Positions 11,772-21,045 of a DNA stretch of 64,000 bases are shown one piece after another. This DNA is from Acinetobacter kanungonis (lineage in GTDB: Bacteria; Pseudomonadota; Gammaproteobacteria; Pseudomonadales; Moraxellaceae). Under the pieces are notes generated by a model. The model was not told where the DNA came from and made no database searches. It worked only from the letters and a program-made list of their open reading frames with translations. The first letter of the stretch is position 1. Every line of letters begins with the position of its first letter. A program made the position numbers and the translations under genes. The stretch spans positions 264,541 through 328,540 of the forward strand of contig NZ_JAACKC010000004.1 of assembly GCF_009939195.1 (NCBI RefSeq). The letters run 5' to 3'.

Positions 11772-12806
11772 TTGAATACGATTACTCTTTTGCAGCCAGA
11801 CGATTGGCATGCCCACTTACGTGATGGCCTTGCACTGCAACGTACTGTTCCAGATTTAGCTAAGCAATTTAAGCGTGCGATTTGTATGCCAAATCTTGTT
11901 CCACCAGTGAAAACCGTGGAAGAAGCGCTTGCGTATCGTGAACGAATTATGGCGCATGTACCTGAGGGCAACCCGTTTGACCCACGTATGGTGCTGTACT
12001 TTACTGACACGACCCCTGCAAGCGAAGTCAAAAAGATTAAAGATTCAGAATTCGTGAATGCCATCAAACTTTATCCAGCGGGTGCAACCACCAACTCGGA
12101 CAATGGCGTCAGCGATATTCGCAAAGTCTATGCTGTAATTGAGCAACTTGAAGAACACCAAGTACCGTTATTGTTACATGGTGAAGTTACCCATAATCAT
12201 GTGGATATTTTTGACCGTGAAAAACGCTTCCTCGATGAAGTTTTATCACCGCTGTTGAAACAGTTCCCGAAATTAAAATTGGTGCTGGAACACATTACCA
12301 CCAGTGAAGCTGCGCATTTTGTCTTAGAACAAGACCGCAATGTTGCTGCAACCATCACTCCACAACATTTATTATTTAACCGTAATGACATGTTGGTCGG
12401 CGGCATCAAGCCACACTTCTATTGCCTACCCATTTTAAAACGCCAAACGCACCAGCAAACCCTGTTGGAAGTGGCAACCAGTGGCAATCCTAAATTCTTC
12501 TTAGGCACAGACAGTGCACCGCATTCAAAAAATGCCAAAGAAAATGCTTGTGGTTGTGCAGGTTGTTATAGCGCACCAACCGCGATTGAACTTTATGCTC
12601 AAGCCTTCGACCAAGTCGGCAAACTCGAGCGCTTAGAAGGCTTTGCCAGCCACTTTGGTGCAGACTTCTATGGTCTTCCACGTAATACCGAAACCATTAC
12701 ACTGGTAAAAGAAGATCAAGTGATTCCTGAAAGTTTTGATTATTTAGATGGTGACAAGATTATCCCGCTTTATGCAGGTAAAACCATCCATTGGAGAAAA
12801 GTGTGA
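11772..12806 (+). CDS. pyrC: Dihydroorotase (pyrimidine synthesis)
   Basis: A 344-residue class II dihydroorotase that cyclises carbamoyl-aspartate to dihydroorotate. Zn ligands His13 and His15 are seen in HAHLRDG, the carboxylated Lys99 in NAIKLYPAG, His136, His174, and Asp in [10 protein letters not shown]. An in-frame TAG lies 12 nt upstream, so the TTG at 11772, which yields the family N-terminus [12 protein letters not shown], is the only reasonable start. No clear Shine-Dalgarno is visible. The gene overlaps rnt by 4 nt. Confidence 0.95.
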   Translation: MNTITLLQPDDWHAHLRDGLALQRTVPDLAKQFKRAICMPNLVPPVKTVEEALAYRERIMAHVPEGNPFDPRMVLYFTDTTPASEVKKIKDSEFVNAIKLYPAGATTNSDNGVSDIRKVYAVIEQLEEHQVPLLLHGEVTHNHVDIFDREKRFLDEVLSPLLKQFPKLKLVLEHITTSEAAHFVLEQDRNVAATITPQHLLFNRNDMLVGGIKPHFYCLPILKRQTHQQTLLEVATSGNPKFFLGTDSAPHSKNAKENACGCAGCYSAPTAIELYAQAFDQVGKLERLEGFASHFGADFYGLPRNTETITLVKEDQVIPESFDYLDGDKIIPLYAGKTIHWRKV

Positions 12807-13450
12807 CAAATGAAACTCTACCAGTAATTGGTCAGCGTTTCCGTGGATTTTTACCTGTGGTGGTCGATGTCGAAACCGCAGGTTTTAATTCCCAAACTGA
12901 CGCACTGTTAGAAATAGCAGCGATTCCAATTATTTATGATGATGAAGGTAAATTCGTTCCGGGCGAAGCTCACCATGCACATATCAATCCGTTTGAAGGT
13001 GCAAATCTAGATCGTCGTTCGTTAGACTTTATTGGCATTGATCCATTTAACCCAATGCGTGTCGCGATGGCGGAAGATGAAAAATCAGCACTGAAACGTA
13101 TTTTTAAATCAGTGAATGAAGTTCGTCGCCAACAGAATTGTACCCATGCCATTTTAGTCGGTCACAATGCACATTTTGATTTAGGTTTTGTCCAAGCAGC
13201 GATTGCGCGTACTGGTACCAAAAATCAAAATCCGTTTCACAGTTTCTCAGTGTTTGACACTGTGACTTTGAGTGCAATTGCCTTTGGTCAAACTGTCCTT
13301 GCCAAATCCTGTATTCAAGCGGGAATCGAGTTTGATGGCAAAGAAGCGCACTCGGCTTTGTATGACACACAAAAGACTGCAGAACTGTTTTGCTATATTT
13401 TGAACAAACTCACTCCACACCTACTTGACACTTTGATGGCGGATCAATAA
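12803..13450 (+). CDS. rnt: Ribonuclease T
   Basis: A 215-residue DEDDh exonuclease that trims the 3' ends of tRNA and other stable RNAs. Motifs are VVDVETAGF (Exo I), [10 protein letters not shown] (Exo II) and [14 protein letters not shown] (Exo III). The GTG at 12803 overlaps the pyrC TGA as GTGTGA and has GGAGA 5 nt upstream. A TTG at 12791 in the same frame is part of that ribosome-binding site and is less likely. It is translationally coupled to pyrC and followed within 20 bp by a tRNA gene. Confidence 0.94.
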   Translation: MTNETLPVIGQRFRGFLPVVVDVETAGFNSQTDALLEIAAIPIIYDDEGKFVPGEAHHAHINPFEGANLDRRSLDFIGIDPFNPMRVAMAEDEKSALKRIFKSVNEVRRQQNCTHAILVGHNAHFDLGFVQAAIARTGTKNQNPFHSFSVFDTVTLSAIAFGQTVLAKSCIQAGIEFDGKEAHSALYDTQKTAELFCYILNKLTPHLLDTLMADQ

Positions 13451-13470
13451 GATACCGCCATCTTCTAAAC

Positions 13471-13546
13471 GTCCCTATCGTCTAGAGGCCTAGGACATCG
13501 CCCTTTCACGGCGGTAACCGGGGTTCGAATCCCCGTAGGGACGCCA
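13471..13546 (+). tRNA. tRNA-Glu (UUC), copy 1 of 4
   Basis: 76 nt with encoded CCA. The acceptor stem GTCCCTA pairs with TAGGGAC, the anticodon loop is CTTTCAC (TTC), and the T-loop reads GGTTCGAAT. It begins 20 bp after rnt. All four copies in the window are identical. Confidence 0.98.
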
Positions 13547-13648
13547 TCTATTTGCTCTCGCAAAAATTCACATCGATACATTCAACCTTCATTCTCACAG
13601 CTAGAATTAGGTATACTCGCAATTTTATTTTTCGATTCTGATTGACCT

Positions 13649-13801
13649 ATGTTGAAGAAAATTTTACTGGTTTTACTAATTCTTTCTCCATCAGCGATTT
13701 ATTTGTATATTGCATCGAAAGATGATCCAAAAGCATCTTCAACCACTCAAACGCCTCCATCTGAGACGGTACACAATCCACATCAAACACCAGACCATTG
13801 A
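13649..13801 (+). CDS. Small putative membrane or exported peptide, 50 aa
   Basis: Not recognised. The ATG at 13649 opens 50 codons: MLKKILLVLLILSPSAIYLY (a basic start followed by a hydrophobic helix), then a polar Pro/Thr/His-rich tail ending TPDH. A TATACT -10-like box lies about 40 bp upstream. It sits alone between two tRNA-Glu genes. The single helix suggests membrane anchoring or export; no cysteine lipobox is present. Function unknown. Confidence 0.55.
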   Translation: MLKKILLVLLILSPSAIYLYIASKDDPKASSTTQTPPSETVHNPHQTPDH

Positions 13802-14237
13802 GTCAGGTCATCAATTGATGGATCCCGCGGTTTATCACTTGAATAAATCGCTTTGTTCCACAATCCCTAAAACAATGCATTTTCTCAACGATATCATTCT
13901 TCCAAACCCTTTGAATCACTGATCCTCCAATCCACCCTCATCAGCCTTGCCTGTTCTCATCTGAATTTAAACCCAAAACTGGATAAACCAGCTCAAGATG
14001 ATTTCAGAAACATTCGTTTGGCTCTAATCTTGACGTAATAGATACAAATTTGACTCAAACTTTTAAGACTACCTAGACGATGAAAAAGCACGTTCAATCC
14101 GCTTAGCACGTAAAAAATTGCGCTGAATTCGACAAGTAAGATATTTTTTACACAAACAAACCCATTTTTTCGAAATATTGTAATAACCTGTTTGACAGTC
14201 AAGAAAAAAATACATAATATACGCATCACCTCGTAAC
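13802..14237. other. Intergenic stretch between small ORF and second tRNA-Glu
   Basis: Nothing convincing is coded. Two blocks (about 13984-14030 and 14070-14115) read like decayed coding sequence in + frames but contain stops. A 78-codon minus-strand frame at 13993-14229 has no recognisable features and is treated as chance. Confidence 0.5.
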
Positions 14238-14313
14238 GTCCCTATCGTCTAGAGGCCTAGGACATCGCCCTTTCACGGCGGTAACCGGGGTTCGAATCCC
14301 CGTAGGGACGCCA
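14238..14313 (+). tRNA. tRNA-Glu (UUC), copy 2 of 4
   Basis: Identical over 76 nt to copy 1, including CCA. It lies 111 bp upstream of the permease gene. Confidence 0.98.
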
Positions 14314-14424
14314 TATTTCGTTTCATACGATCATTCAAGACTCACAATTCATTATTATTACATTGCAGATTTGTAGTTTTGCACTACAATAGCGCGCTTC
14401 ATCATTCTATTTTTTCTCTCTCTT

Positions 14425-15852
14425 ATGCAGTCATCTCAATCTCCGAATGATGCTATGCATCAGGGCAATTCTGCGCCTTTAAAACGCGCTATGAGTACTC
14501 GACATCTGGTCATGCTTTCACTTGGTGGTGCAATCGGAACAGGTCTATTTTTAGGTTCGGGTGAAGTCATTGCACAAACGGGGCCTGTAGGTGCCATCAT
14601 CGCTTATATTTTAGGTGGATTAATTGCCTATATGGTGATGTTATGTCTGGGAGAACTGGCGGTACACATGCCTGTATCGGGTTCTTTCGGCGCATATGCA
14701 CAAAAATACATTGGTCCAGGGACAGGCTATACGATTACATGGCTATACTGGCTGACATGGACAGCAACGCTTGGCACTGAATTCACGGCCGCTGCATTGC
14801 TGATGCAGGAGTGGTTCCCACATATTTCTGTCTGGATTTGGACGCTCATCTTTGCTGCCATTATTTTTGGCCTAAACATGAGTTCAACCCGACTATTTGC
14901 TGAATCAGAGTTCTGGCTGTCTCTGGTTAAAGTCGTAACGGTCATCAGTTTTATTATTTTGGGTCTTTTGGCAATCTTTGGTGTGTTGTCATTCCAAGGG
15001 TATAGCTCGGCCCCCTTGTTTAGCAACCTCACTGCAGAGGGTTGGTTCCCACAGGGCTTCTTCCCCATCTTTGCCACCATGCTAATTGTAAACTTTGCCT
15101 TCTCAGGCACAGAGTTAATTGGTGTGGCAGCAGGTGAAACTGCAGATCCTGCGAAAAATGTACCCAAAGCCATCAATGCTGCGATTTGGCGCTTATTGAT
15201 TTTCTTTGTAGGTACAATTGTGGTGATTAGTGCCCTTCTGCCACATCAAATGGCAGGCTTAGGGGGTAGTGGTGTCAGTAGCAGTCCATTCGTAACAGTC
15301 TTTACCTACATTGGTATTCCACACGCAGAAGACATCATTCGCTTTGTAATTATTACCGCATTACTTTCAGCGGCAAACTCAGGTTTATATGCGGCTTCGC
15401 GTATGATGTGGGCTTTATCCGACAAGAAGCAATTACCCGCAGTATTCTCAAAGGTGAATCACAAAGGTATTCCAACCGTTGCGATTATTGTCACCATGTT
15501 TGGTGCGATTCCAGGTTTATTGTCGGAGCAATTTGCACCTGAAACCATCTTTAAAAACCTTTTGGGTGTCGCAGCATTTACGATGGTCGTGGTATGGATG
15601 AGTATTTGCTTAAGCCAGTTCAATTTCCGCCGCCAATGGTATAAACAAGGGCGCACAGCCAAAGAGCTTGGCTTTGCAGCACCCCTGTTCCCGATTGTGC
15701 CGATTTTAGGTTTTGTCTTCTGTTTCATCACCTGTATTAGTATGGCAGCCGACCCAGAAATGTGGGCAGGCTTTATTGGTTGTTTAATCTTTATTGCTCT
15801 GTGCTATCTCAGCTACTACGTGTTTTATCACCCTAAAACACCTCAAGCATAA
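14425..15852 (+). CDS. Amino acid permease (APC family)
   Basis: A 475-residue inner-membrane transporter with about 12 hydrophobic segments. The APC amino-acid transporter signature is present near the N-terminus (MSTRHLVMLSLGGAIGTGLFLGSG), then PVSGSFGAYAQKYI, FSGTELIGVAAGETADPAKNVPKAI and LSAANSGLYAASRM. Overall resemblance is to the S-methylmethionine/proline/aromatic amino acid group (MmuP-like). The exact substrate cannot be assigned. It stands alone between tRNA-Glu copies 2 and 3 with its own terminator. Confidence 0.9.
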   Translation: MQSSQSPNDAMHQGNSAPLKRAMSTRHLVMLSLGGAIGTGLFLGSGEVIAQTGPVGAIIAYILGGLIAYMVMLCLGELAVHMPVSGSFGAYAQKYIGPGTGYTITWLYWLTWTATLGTEFTAAALLMQEWFPHISVWIWTLIFAAIIFGLNMSSTRLFAESEFWLSLVKVVTVISFIILGLLAIFGVLSFQGYSSAPLFSNLTAEGWFPQGFFPIFATMLIVNFAFSGTELIGVAAGETADPAKNVPKAINAAIWRLLIFFVGTIVVISALLPHQMAGLGGSGVSSSPFVTVFTYIGIPHAEDIIRFVIITALLSAANSGLYAASRMMWALSDKKQLPAVFSKVNHKGIPTVAIIVTMFGAIPGLLSEQFAPETIFKNLLGVAAFTMVVVWMSICLSQFNFRRQWYKQGRTAKELGFAAPLFPIVPILGFVFCFITCISMAADPEMWAGFIGCLIFIALCYLSYYVFYHPKTPQA

Positions 15853-15861
15853 GCACATGAA

Positions 15862-15889
15862 AAAGAGCGATTCAGATCGCTCTTTTTTT
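15862..15889 (+). terminator. Permease terminator
   Basis: The stem GAGCGAT/ATCGCTC with a 4-nt loop, followed by TTTTTTT, lies shortly after the permease stop. Confidence 0.87.
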
Positions 15890-16096
15890 GAGCCATCAAA
15901 AAACAATGGCATCCCGACACATGCTGAACTCCAAATAATGATTCTTTCCTGTCTTTTTGAGAAAAATGGACATTATTTAGTCAAATTTCAATAATTTGTT
16001 TTAATTTTAAACACCCACATGTTTTTTTCAGTTTTATTGCAGAAAAATGTTTGACACACCCCGCTATTCACCCTAATATACGCCCACCTCTGAAAC

Positions 16097-16172
16097 GTCC
16101 CTATCGTCTAGAGGCCTAGGACATCGCCCTTTCACGGCGGTAACCGGGGTTCGAATCCCCGTAGGGACGCCA
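16097..16172 (+). tRNA. tRNA-Glu (UUC), copy 3 of 4
   Basis: Identical over 76 nt to the other copies. It lies 42 bp upstream of copy 4, so the two are probably co-transcribed. Confidence 0.98.
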
Positions 16173-16214
16173 TTTAATAGATGGTTTAGTTTTCAGAAGT
16201 AACTGCCTCATTAA

Positions 16215-16290
16215 GTCCCTATCGTCTAGAGGCCTAGGACATCGCCCTTTCACGGCGGTAACCGGGGTTCGAATCCCCGTAGGGACGCCA
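16215..16290 (+). tRNA. tRNA-Glu (UUC), copy 4 of 4
   Basis: Identical over 76 nt to the other copies. It is followed by a terminator. The 3' flank (TATTTCG) is shared with copy 2, which hints at duplication of a unit. Confidence 0.98.
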
Positions 16291-16313
16291 TATTTCGAGA
16301 TGTTTCATCTCAT

Positions 16314-16347
16314 AAAAAAGCCTGAGCATTATGACTCAGGTTTTTTT
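16314..16347 (+). terminator. Terminator of the tRNA-Glu pair
   Basis: The stem AAAAAAGCCTGAG/CTCAGGTTTTTT with an 8-nt loop lies 24 bp after tRNA-Glu copy 4. Confidence 0.82.
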
Positions 16348-16424
16348 ATGCCTGTGGCATCCGTTATGCTTTGACGATGCACGATAAAAACAACATGATT
16401 CAAAAAAGTGATTGTCCACAGAAC

Positions 16425-17080
16425 ATGGATATTCAACTTTATCACAAGCCAAATTCACGCTCACAATGAATTATATGGCTCTTAGAAGAACTCGAACTCA
16501 ATTACAGTTTAGTCAATGATCAAGACGCTTTCGACACCCAAGCTCGTCAATTACAATACACTCATCCTTTAGCAAAATTTCTCACCATCCATTATAGAAA
16601 ATCAGCAAACCCTGCTTTTAGCCGAAACCAGTGCCATTGCGGAATGGCTGAGTCATCACGCTCAGCGTTTAACTGCGATGGATTTAGACAACACATCGTT
16701 AGCAGACGACTACTATTGGAAAAACTTTGCAGAAGCCGCATTTATGCCCAATTTAGCGCTCAAGCAAATCTTTGCTCAACTAAGCCTAGGCACACCCTGG
16801 CCTGAGCGTTTTATTCCGCTTAGCGTTCAATATGCTTTAACCAAGGCTATTTCCCCCCTTGATGCAACAACAAATACAGGGCATTCACCAACATCTCACT
16901 GCAAAGACATGGATTGCAGATTCTCAATTCACCATTGCCGATATCTTGCTGTAGTTTGCATTACAAGCGTGTACCCATCTAGCTACATGCTATGCAGATT
17001 ACCCTGCAACCAATCACTATTTACAACAGATTCAAGACAGACCAGCCTTTCAACGCGCTTTATGAAAAGGTGACTGGTCT
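16425..17080 (+). pseudogene. Glutathione S-transferase remnant
   Basis: The start reads MDIQLYHKPNSRSQ, then an in-frame TGA, then IIWLLEELELNYSLV. This is the GST thioredoxin-fold N-terminus with a stop where Arg (CGA/CGT) is expected. A frame change near 16590 continues as LLLAETSAIAEWL and YYWKNFAEAAFMPNLALKQIF. Another near 16855 continues as WIADSQFTIADILL, and a further one near 16950 as HYLQQIQDRPAFQRAL. Together these rebuild a nearly full-length GST of about 215 residues. At least one nonsense change and three frameshifts make it non-functional. An open frame at 16678-17073 is only the middle fragment. Confidence 0.85.
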
Positions 17081-17121
17081 GCCTCAATTTTCAAACAGTA
17101 CTGGTCAGTAGCAAACGAATC

Positions 17122-18366
17122 CTATGCGCTCTTGCGCGAGTTAATTTGCCCTTGAATCACGGCTTTTAAATTGCCCTTCACATAATGGAAGAACACTTTC
17201 AGTGGGGATAGTTTTGGGTTTGGTCGTTTACCTTGAGCAATCGACTTAAATTGAGCGGCATACCAAATAATTTCCATAATCGCCATTTTATCGACCATTG
17301 GAATACCCGTTTTAATTTTATCCACGGCATAACGGACATCTTGCCCAACCAGCAAACGATCCGCTAAATCCGTTTCGACCGCAAATGGACGTGCTATACC
17401 AATAAAGTCACATGCTCCACTTTCCAGTGCAGCATTCACGCCTTGAGCGGTGCGGAAGCCACCCGTCACCATCAGATGACAACCGACTTGCTGTCGAATC
17501 TTTTCGGCAAAATCGAGGAAATAGGCTTCTCGCGCAATAGTGCTGGCTTTACGTTTGTCTTCCTTGGCACCAGCCATTGCAGGTGCTTCATAGGTACCGC
17601 CAGAAATCTCAATCAAGTCAATGCCTGCAGCATCCATCGCTTTAAATACTGCAATCACATCTTCTTCGCTAATACCACCACGCTGAAAATCGGCTGAATT
17701 CAGCTTGACCGAGATAATAAAATTCTCTGAAGTTGCTGCACGTACTGCTTGATAGATCTGCATCAGGAAGCGCATGCGATTTTCAATACTACCACCCCAC
17801 TGATCTTGGCGCTTGTTGGTCAAAGGCGACAAAAACTGGCTAATCAGATAGCCATGCGCGCCGTGCAATTGCACCCCTTCAAATCCAGCTTTTTCACAAA
17901 TCTGTGCTGAACGCGCGAAACGTTGAATAATCTCCAAGATTTCGTCTTCTGTTAATGCTCGCGGTGTACCAAAGGTCGTCGCCAACATTGGACTAAATGG
18001 GACTGCCGAAGGCGCAACCGTTTCTTTATTCAAGCCTTTCGGACATTGTCGACCGGGATGCGACAATTGCACCAACTGCACCATGCCATAGTGTTGTCCC
18101 AAATTCGCCCATTGGCTCAATTGCTCAAGATCACGTTCAGATTCAACCACCACTACACCCGGTTCATTCTTGGCACGGATATCGACCATGACATTGCCAG
18201 TAATGGCACACCCCAAGCCACCTTTTGCCCAAGCCTCATATAAGCCCAAATGTAAATGATTCGGCTGCCCTGCGGGGTTGGCTAGCGCCTCACTCATTGC
18301 CCCTTTGATGATACGATTTTTAAATGTGGTATTTCGAATCTGTAAAGGCTCAGCAATGTGGCTCAT
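17122..18366 (-). CDS. NADH:flavin oxidoreductase (Old Yellow Enzyme family)
   Basis: A 414-residue single-domain FMN TIM-barrel protein. The segments VQLSHPGRQ, VQLHGAHGYLISQFLSPLTNKRQDQWGGSIENRMRF and VTGGFRTAQGVNAALESGACDFIGIARP are typical of the bacterial OYE/NADH oxidase family. Unlike fadH in this window it has no Fe-S cluster or C-terminal FAD domain. Members reduce activated alkenes such as 2-enoates; the natural substrate is unknown. It lies 98 bp downstream of yejF on the same strand, so it may be read through or separately transcribed. Confidence 0.85.
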   Translation of the reverse strand: MSHIAEPLQIRNTTFKNRIIKGAMSEALANPAGQPNHLHLGLYEAWAKGGLGCAITGNVMVDIRAKNEPGVVVVESERDLEQLSQWANLGQHYGMVQLVQLSHPGRQCPKGLNKETVAPSAVPFSPMLATTFGTPRALTEDEILEIIQRFARSAQICEKAGFEGVQLHGAHGYLISQFLSPLTNKRQDQWGGSIENRMRFLMQIYQAVRAATSENFIISVKLNSADFQRGGISEEDVIAVFKAMDAAGIDLIEISGGTYEAPAMAGAKEDKRKASTIAREAYFLDFAEKIRQQVGCHLMVTGGFRTAQGVNAALESGACDFIGIARPFAVETDLADRLLVGQDVRYAVDKIKTGIPMVDKMAIMEIIWYAAQFKSIAQGKRPNPKLSPLKVFFHYVKGNLKAVIQGQINSRKSA

Positions 18367-18464
18367 AGGGTATTCCTCATTCTTTTATTTAGAGGTTTTA
18401 CTCTAAAGTGTTTAGCTATGAGGTCAAGTCATTTTTGACAATTTGTTTTGTCAACTTTACCAAT

Positions 18465-20057
18465 TTAACTGTACTGGCTTGCTTGAATCAGTTGCTGCGT
18501 ATAGGGACTTTGCGGATGGGTAAATAATGCCTCTGCAGTCTGCATCTCGACCACTTGCGCATCACGCAGCACCAAGACTTTTTGCGCTATGGCACGTACC
18601 ACATGTAAATCATGGCTAATCAATACATAGCTCAGTTGATACTGCTGTTGTAACTGGCGTAAGAGCTGCACAATTGCCCGCTGTGTACTGCGGTCTAAGG
18701 ATGAGGTCGGCTCATCTAGAATTATCAAATGCGGCTGTAACACCAAGGCTCGCGCCAAAGCGATCCGCTGCCGTTGCCCACCCGATAGCTCATGCGGATA
18801 ACGCTGCTTGAAACTGTCATCCAATTCAACATCAGCCAAAGCCTGACTCACTTTGGCAGCAACCTCACGCTCTGGTTGCTGCCTAACCGTTAGCCCTTCA
18901 GCAATAATCTGCTCCACAGTTAAACGTGGGTTTAAACTGCTAAATGGATCCTGAAAAACCATCTGAAAGTTTGCGCGTAATGGACGTAATTGTTTTTGAT
19001 TCAAGCTATTTAAATTCTGCTGTTGAAACCAGATTTTCCCATGACTCTGAATTAAGCGTGCAATCGCCAAAGCCATTGAACTTTTACCCGAACCACTTTC
19101 TCCGACTATGCCCAAACACTCGCCTTGTTGTAATTGCAGATGGTCTATTGCAACAGCAGTGTGCTGCCCCGTGACACGATTTAACCAACCCTGCTTGATG
19201 GGATACTGCACCAACAACTGTTCTAATTGCAGTACTGGCATGGTCAGAACAGGTGCTAATGCTTGACCAAAATCATGATTCATCAATTCACAGGTATAGG
19301 GTGTTACTGGATATTGAAAGACCTGCTCAGTCGTGCCTTGCTGTTCGACTCGCCCCTGATTCATCACAATCACTTCATCTGCATACTGGCGGACCAGATT
19401 CAAATCATGACTAATCAAAATCAATGACATCTTGCGTTGCTGCTGCAAAGTTTTTAACACATCCAGAATTTGTATTTGCAGGGTGACATCCAAAGCGGTG
19501 GTCGGTTCATCCGCAATCAAAATTTCAGGGTCTAGCGCTAAAGCCGCGGCAATCATCACCCGTTGTCGCTGCCCACCCGAAAGTTGATGCGGATAGCGCT
19601 TTAGCATGTGTTCGGGGGAGTTGATGCCCACATCTTGCAATAACTGCAGCACTTTTTGACGTACCTGCTGTTTGGATAAGCCTTGTAAAATTAAGACTTC
19701 TCCAACAATTTTTTCCACCTGATGTAAAGGATTTAGTGCAGTCATCGGATCTTGGAAAATCAGGGCAATTTTATGTCCACGAATCCTTTGCAGTTGCTGT
19801 GTTGGACAGCTCAATAAATCAACATCGGCATAGATTGCAGAGCCAGATCGGTTCAGGCTTTGGGGTAATAAGCCTAACAATCCCAGACAAGTAATTGATT
19901 TACCCGAACCACTTTCCCCCACCAAAGCCAGTGTTTGCCCCTGACGTAACTGAAAGGATAAATTCTCGAGCAAAGTAACCTGTTCATGTCGGATCTGAAG
20001 CTGCTTGACCTCAAGAACGACAGTGGTCGCCTGATTATTGTCTTGGATCGAATGCAT
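18465..20057 (-). CDS. yejF: Peptide/microcin ABC importer, fused dual ATPase (YejF)
   Basis: About 530 residues with two complete ABC ATPase units. The first has Walker A GESGSGKS (about 47-54), LSGGQRQR and Walker B ILIADEPT. The second repeats GESGSGKSSMALAIARL, LSGGQRQRIALARAL and LIILDEPTSSLD. It energises YejB/YejE import of oligopeptides (microcin C in E. coli). The ATG at 20057 is preferred over an upstream TTG because GAGG precedes it at good spacing. Its 5' end overlaps yejE by 23 nt, so the two are co-translated. Confidence 0.92.
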   Translation of the reverse strand: MHSIQDNNQATTVVLEVKQLQIRHEQVTLLENLSFQLRQGQTLALVGESGSGKSITCLGLLGLLPQSLNRSGSAIYADVDLLSCPTQQLQRIRGHKIALIFQDPMTALNPLHQVEKIVGEVLILQGLSKQQVRQKVLQLLQDVGINSPEHMLKRYPHQLSGGQRQRVMIAAALALDPEILIADEPTTALDVTLQIQILDVLKTLQQQRKMSLILISHDLNLVRQYADEVIVMNQGRVEQQGTTEQVFQYPVTPYTCELMNHDFGQALAPVLTMPVLQLEQLLVQYPIKQGWLNRVTGQHTAVAIDHLQLQQGECLGIVGESGSGKSSMALAIARLIQSHGKIWFQQQNLNSLNQKQLRPLRANFQMVFQDPFSSLNPRLTVEQIIAEGLTVRQQPEREVAAKVSQALADVELDDSFKQRYPHELSGGQRQRIALARALVLQPHLIILDEPTSSLDRSTQRAIVQLLRQLQQQYQLSYVLISHDLHVVRAIAQKVLVLRDAQVVEMQTAEALFTHPQSPYTQQLIQASQYS

Positions 20058-21045
20058 CGCGTGCCGCCTCCCCAATATAAATTAACAGTGACAACACAAT
20101 GGCCAAAGTAAAGAAACCTGCCAAAGCCAACCACGGCGCATCTAAGTTATTTTTGCCTTGTAATAAAACTTCACCTAGTGAAGCGGTATCTGCAGGCAAC
20201 CCCAGTCCGAGAAAGTCCAACGCAGCCAAAGCGGTAATATTGGCCGTTAGCATAAATGGCAATTGCGACAAACTGGAACTGATGGCATTGGGTAAAATAT
20301 GCCGCACCATAATTCGCGAATCGGACACACCCAAAGCGCGCGCGGCTCGAACATAATCTAGATTACGAGCACGTAAAAATTCTGCTCGAACTAGATTGAC
20401 TAAGGTGGTCCAGCCAAAAAACAGCATGATTAAAAATAACCAGTACACGCTCGGGGTAAAAATACTGACCAGAATCATCACCATAAACAGCATGGGTAAA
20501 CCACCCCAGACTTCCAGTATTCGCTGTCCGATCAAGTCGATCCAACCGCCATAATAACCCTGTATCGCTCCAACAAAGATCCCGATGACGGCCGATAACA
20601 CGGTCAAGGCAAAACCAAATAACAGGGAAACACGTAAGGCATATAAAATTCGGGCGAACACATCCCGCCCCTGATCATCCGTGCCTAGCCAATTTTGTGC
20701 AGTTGGCGCAGAAGGAACAGGCACGGCCAAATCCAAATTAGGCGTTTGTGCCGCATAACGAATCACAGGCCAAATGGCCCAGCCATGATCGTCAATCAAT
20801 TGCTGTACCACTGGATCTTTATAGTCCGCTTCTGATTCAAATACCCCGCCAAAGGTAGTTTCGGGATAAGCCTTAAAAACAGGAAAATACAAAGCTTGCT
20901 GATACTTCACCAGCAATGGCTTTTCATTGGCAATCAGGTTGGCACCCAAAGACAACACAAAAATCAGGCTGAATAAAATAAAGCAGAAATATCCCAAACG
21001 GTTTTGTCGAAAGCGCTGTAGCCGTGCTTGAATCATCGGGGACAT
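20035..21045 (-). CDS. yejE: Peptide ABC importer permease (YejE)
   Basis: A 336-residue membrane protein of the DppC/OppC group. It has an N-terminal helix followed by a large periplasmic loop (ETTFGGVFESEADYKDP, typical of YejE), the conserved GTDDQGRDVFARILYALRVSL, and the EAA loop YVRAARALGVSDSRIMVRHILPNAI that contacts the ATPase. It follows yejB with a stop/start overlap. Confidence 0.92.
   Translation of the reverse strand: MSPMIQARLQRFRQNRLGYFCFILFSLIFVLSLGANLIANEKPLLVKYQQALYFPVFKAYPETTFGGVFESEADYKDPVVQQLIDDHGWAIWPVIRYAAQTPNLDLAVPVPSAPTAQNWLGTDDQGRDVFARILYALRVSLLFGFALTVLSAVIGIFVGAIQGYYGGWIDLIGQRILEVWGGLPMLFMVMILVSIFTPSVYWLFLIMLFFGWTTLVNLVRAEFLRARNLDYVRAARALGVSDSRIMVRHILPNAISSSLSQLPFMLTANITALAALDFLGLGLPADTASLGEVLLQGKNNLDAPWLALAGFFTLAIVLSLLIYIGEAARDAFDPRQ

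Noticed and set aside
11526..11816. 96-codon minus-strand frame between argG and pyrC
   Set aside because: It runs through the argG terminator and the start of pyrC and has no coding features.
13993..14229. 78-codon minus-strand frame between tRNA-Glu copies
   Set aside because: No recognisable domain or well-placed ribosome-binding site; composition follows the AT-rich spacer.
13471..16290. tRNA-Glu copies as att sites of an integrated element
   Set aside because: All copies are complete and identical with individual CCA ends. No integrase or phage gene lies between them.
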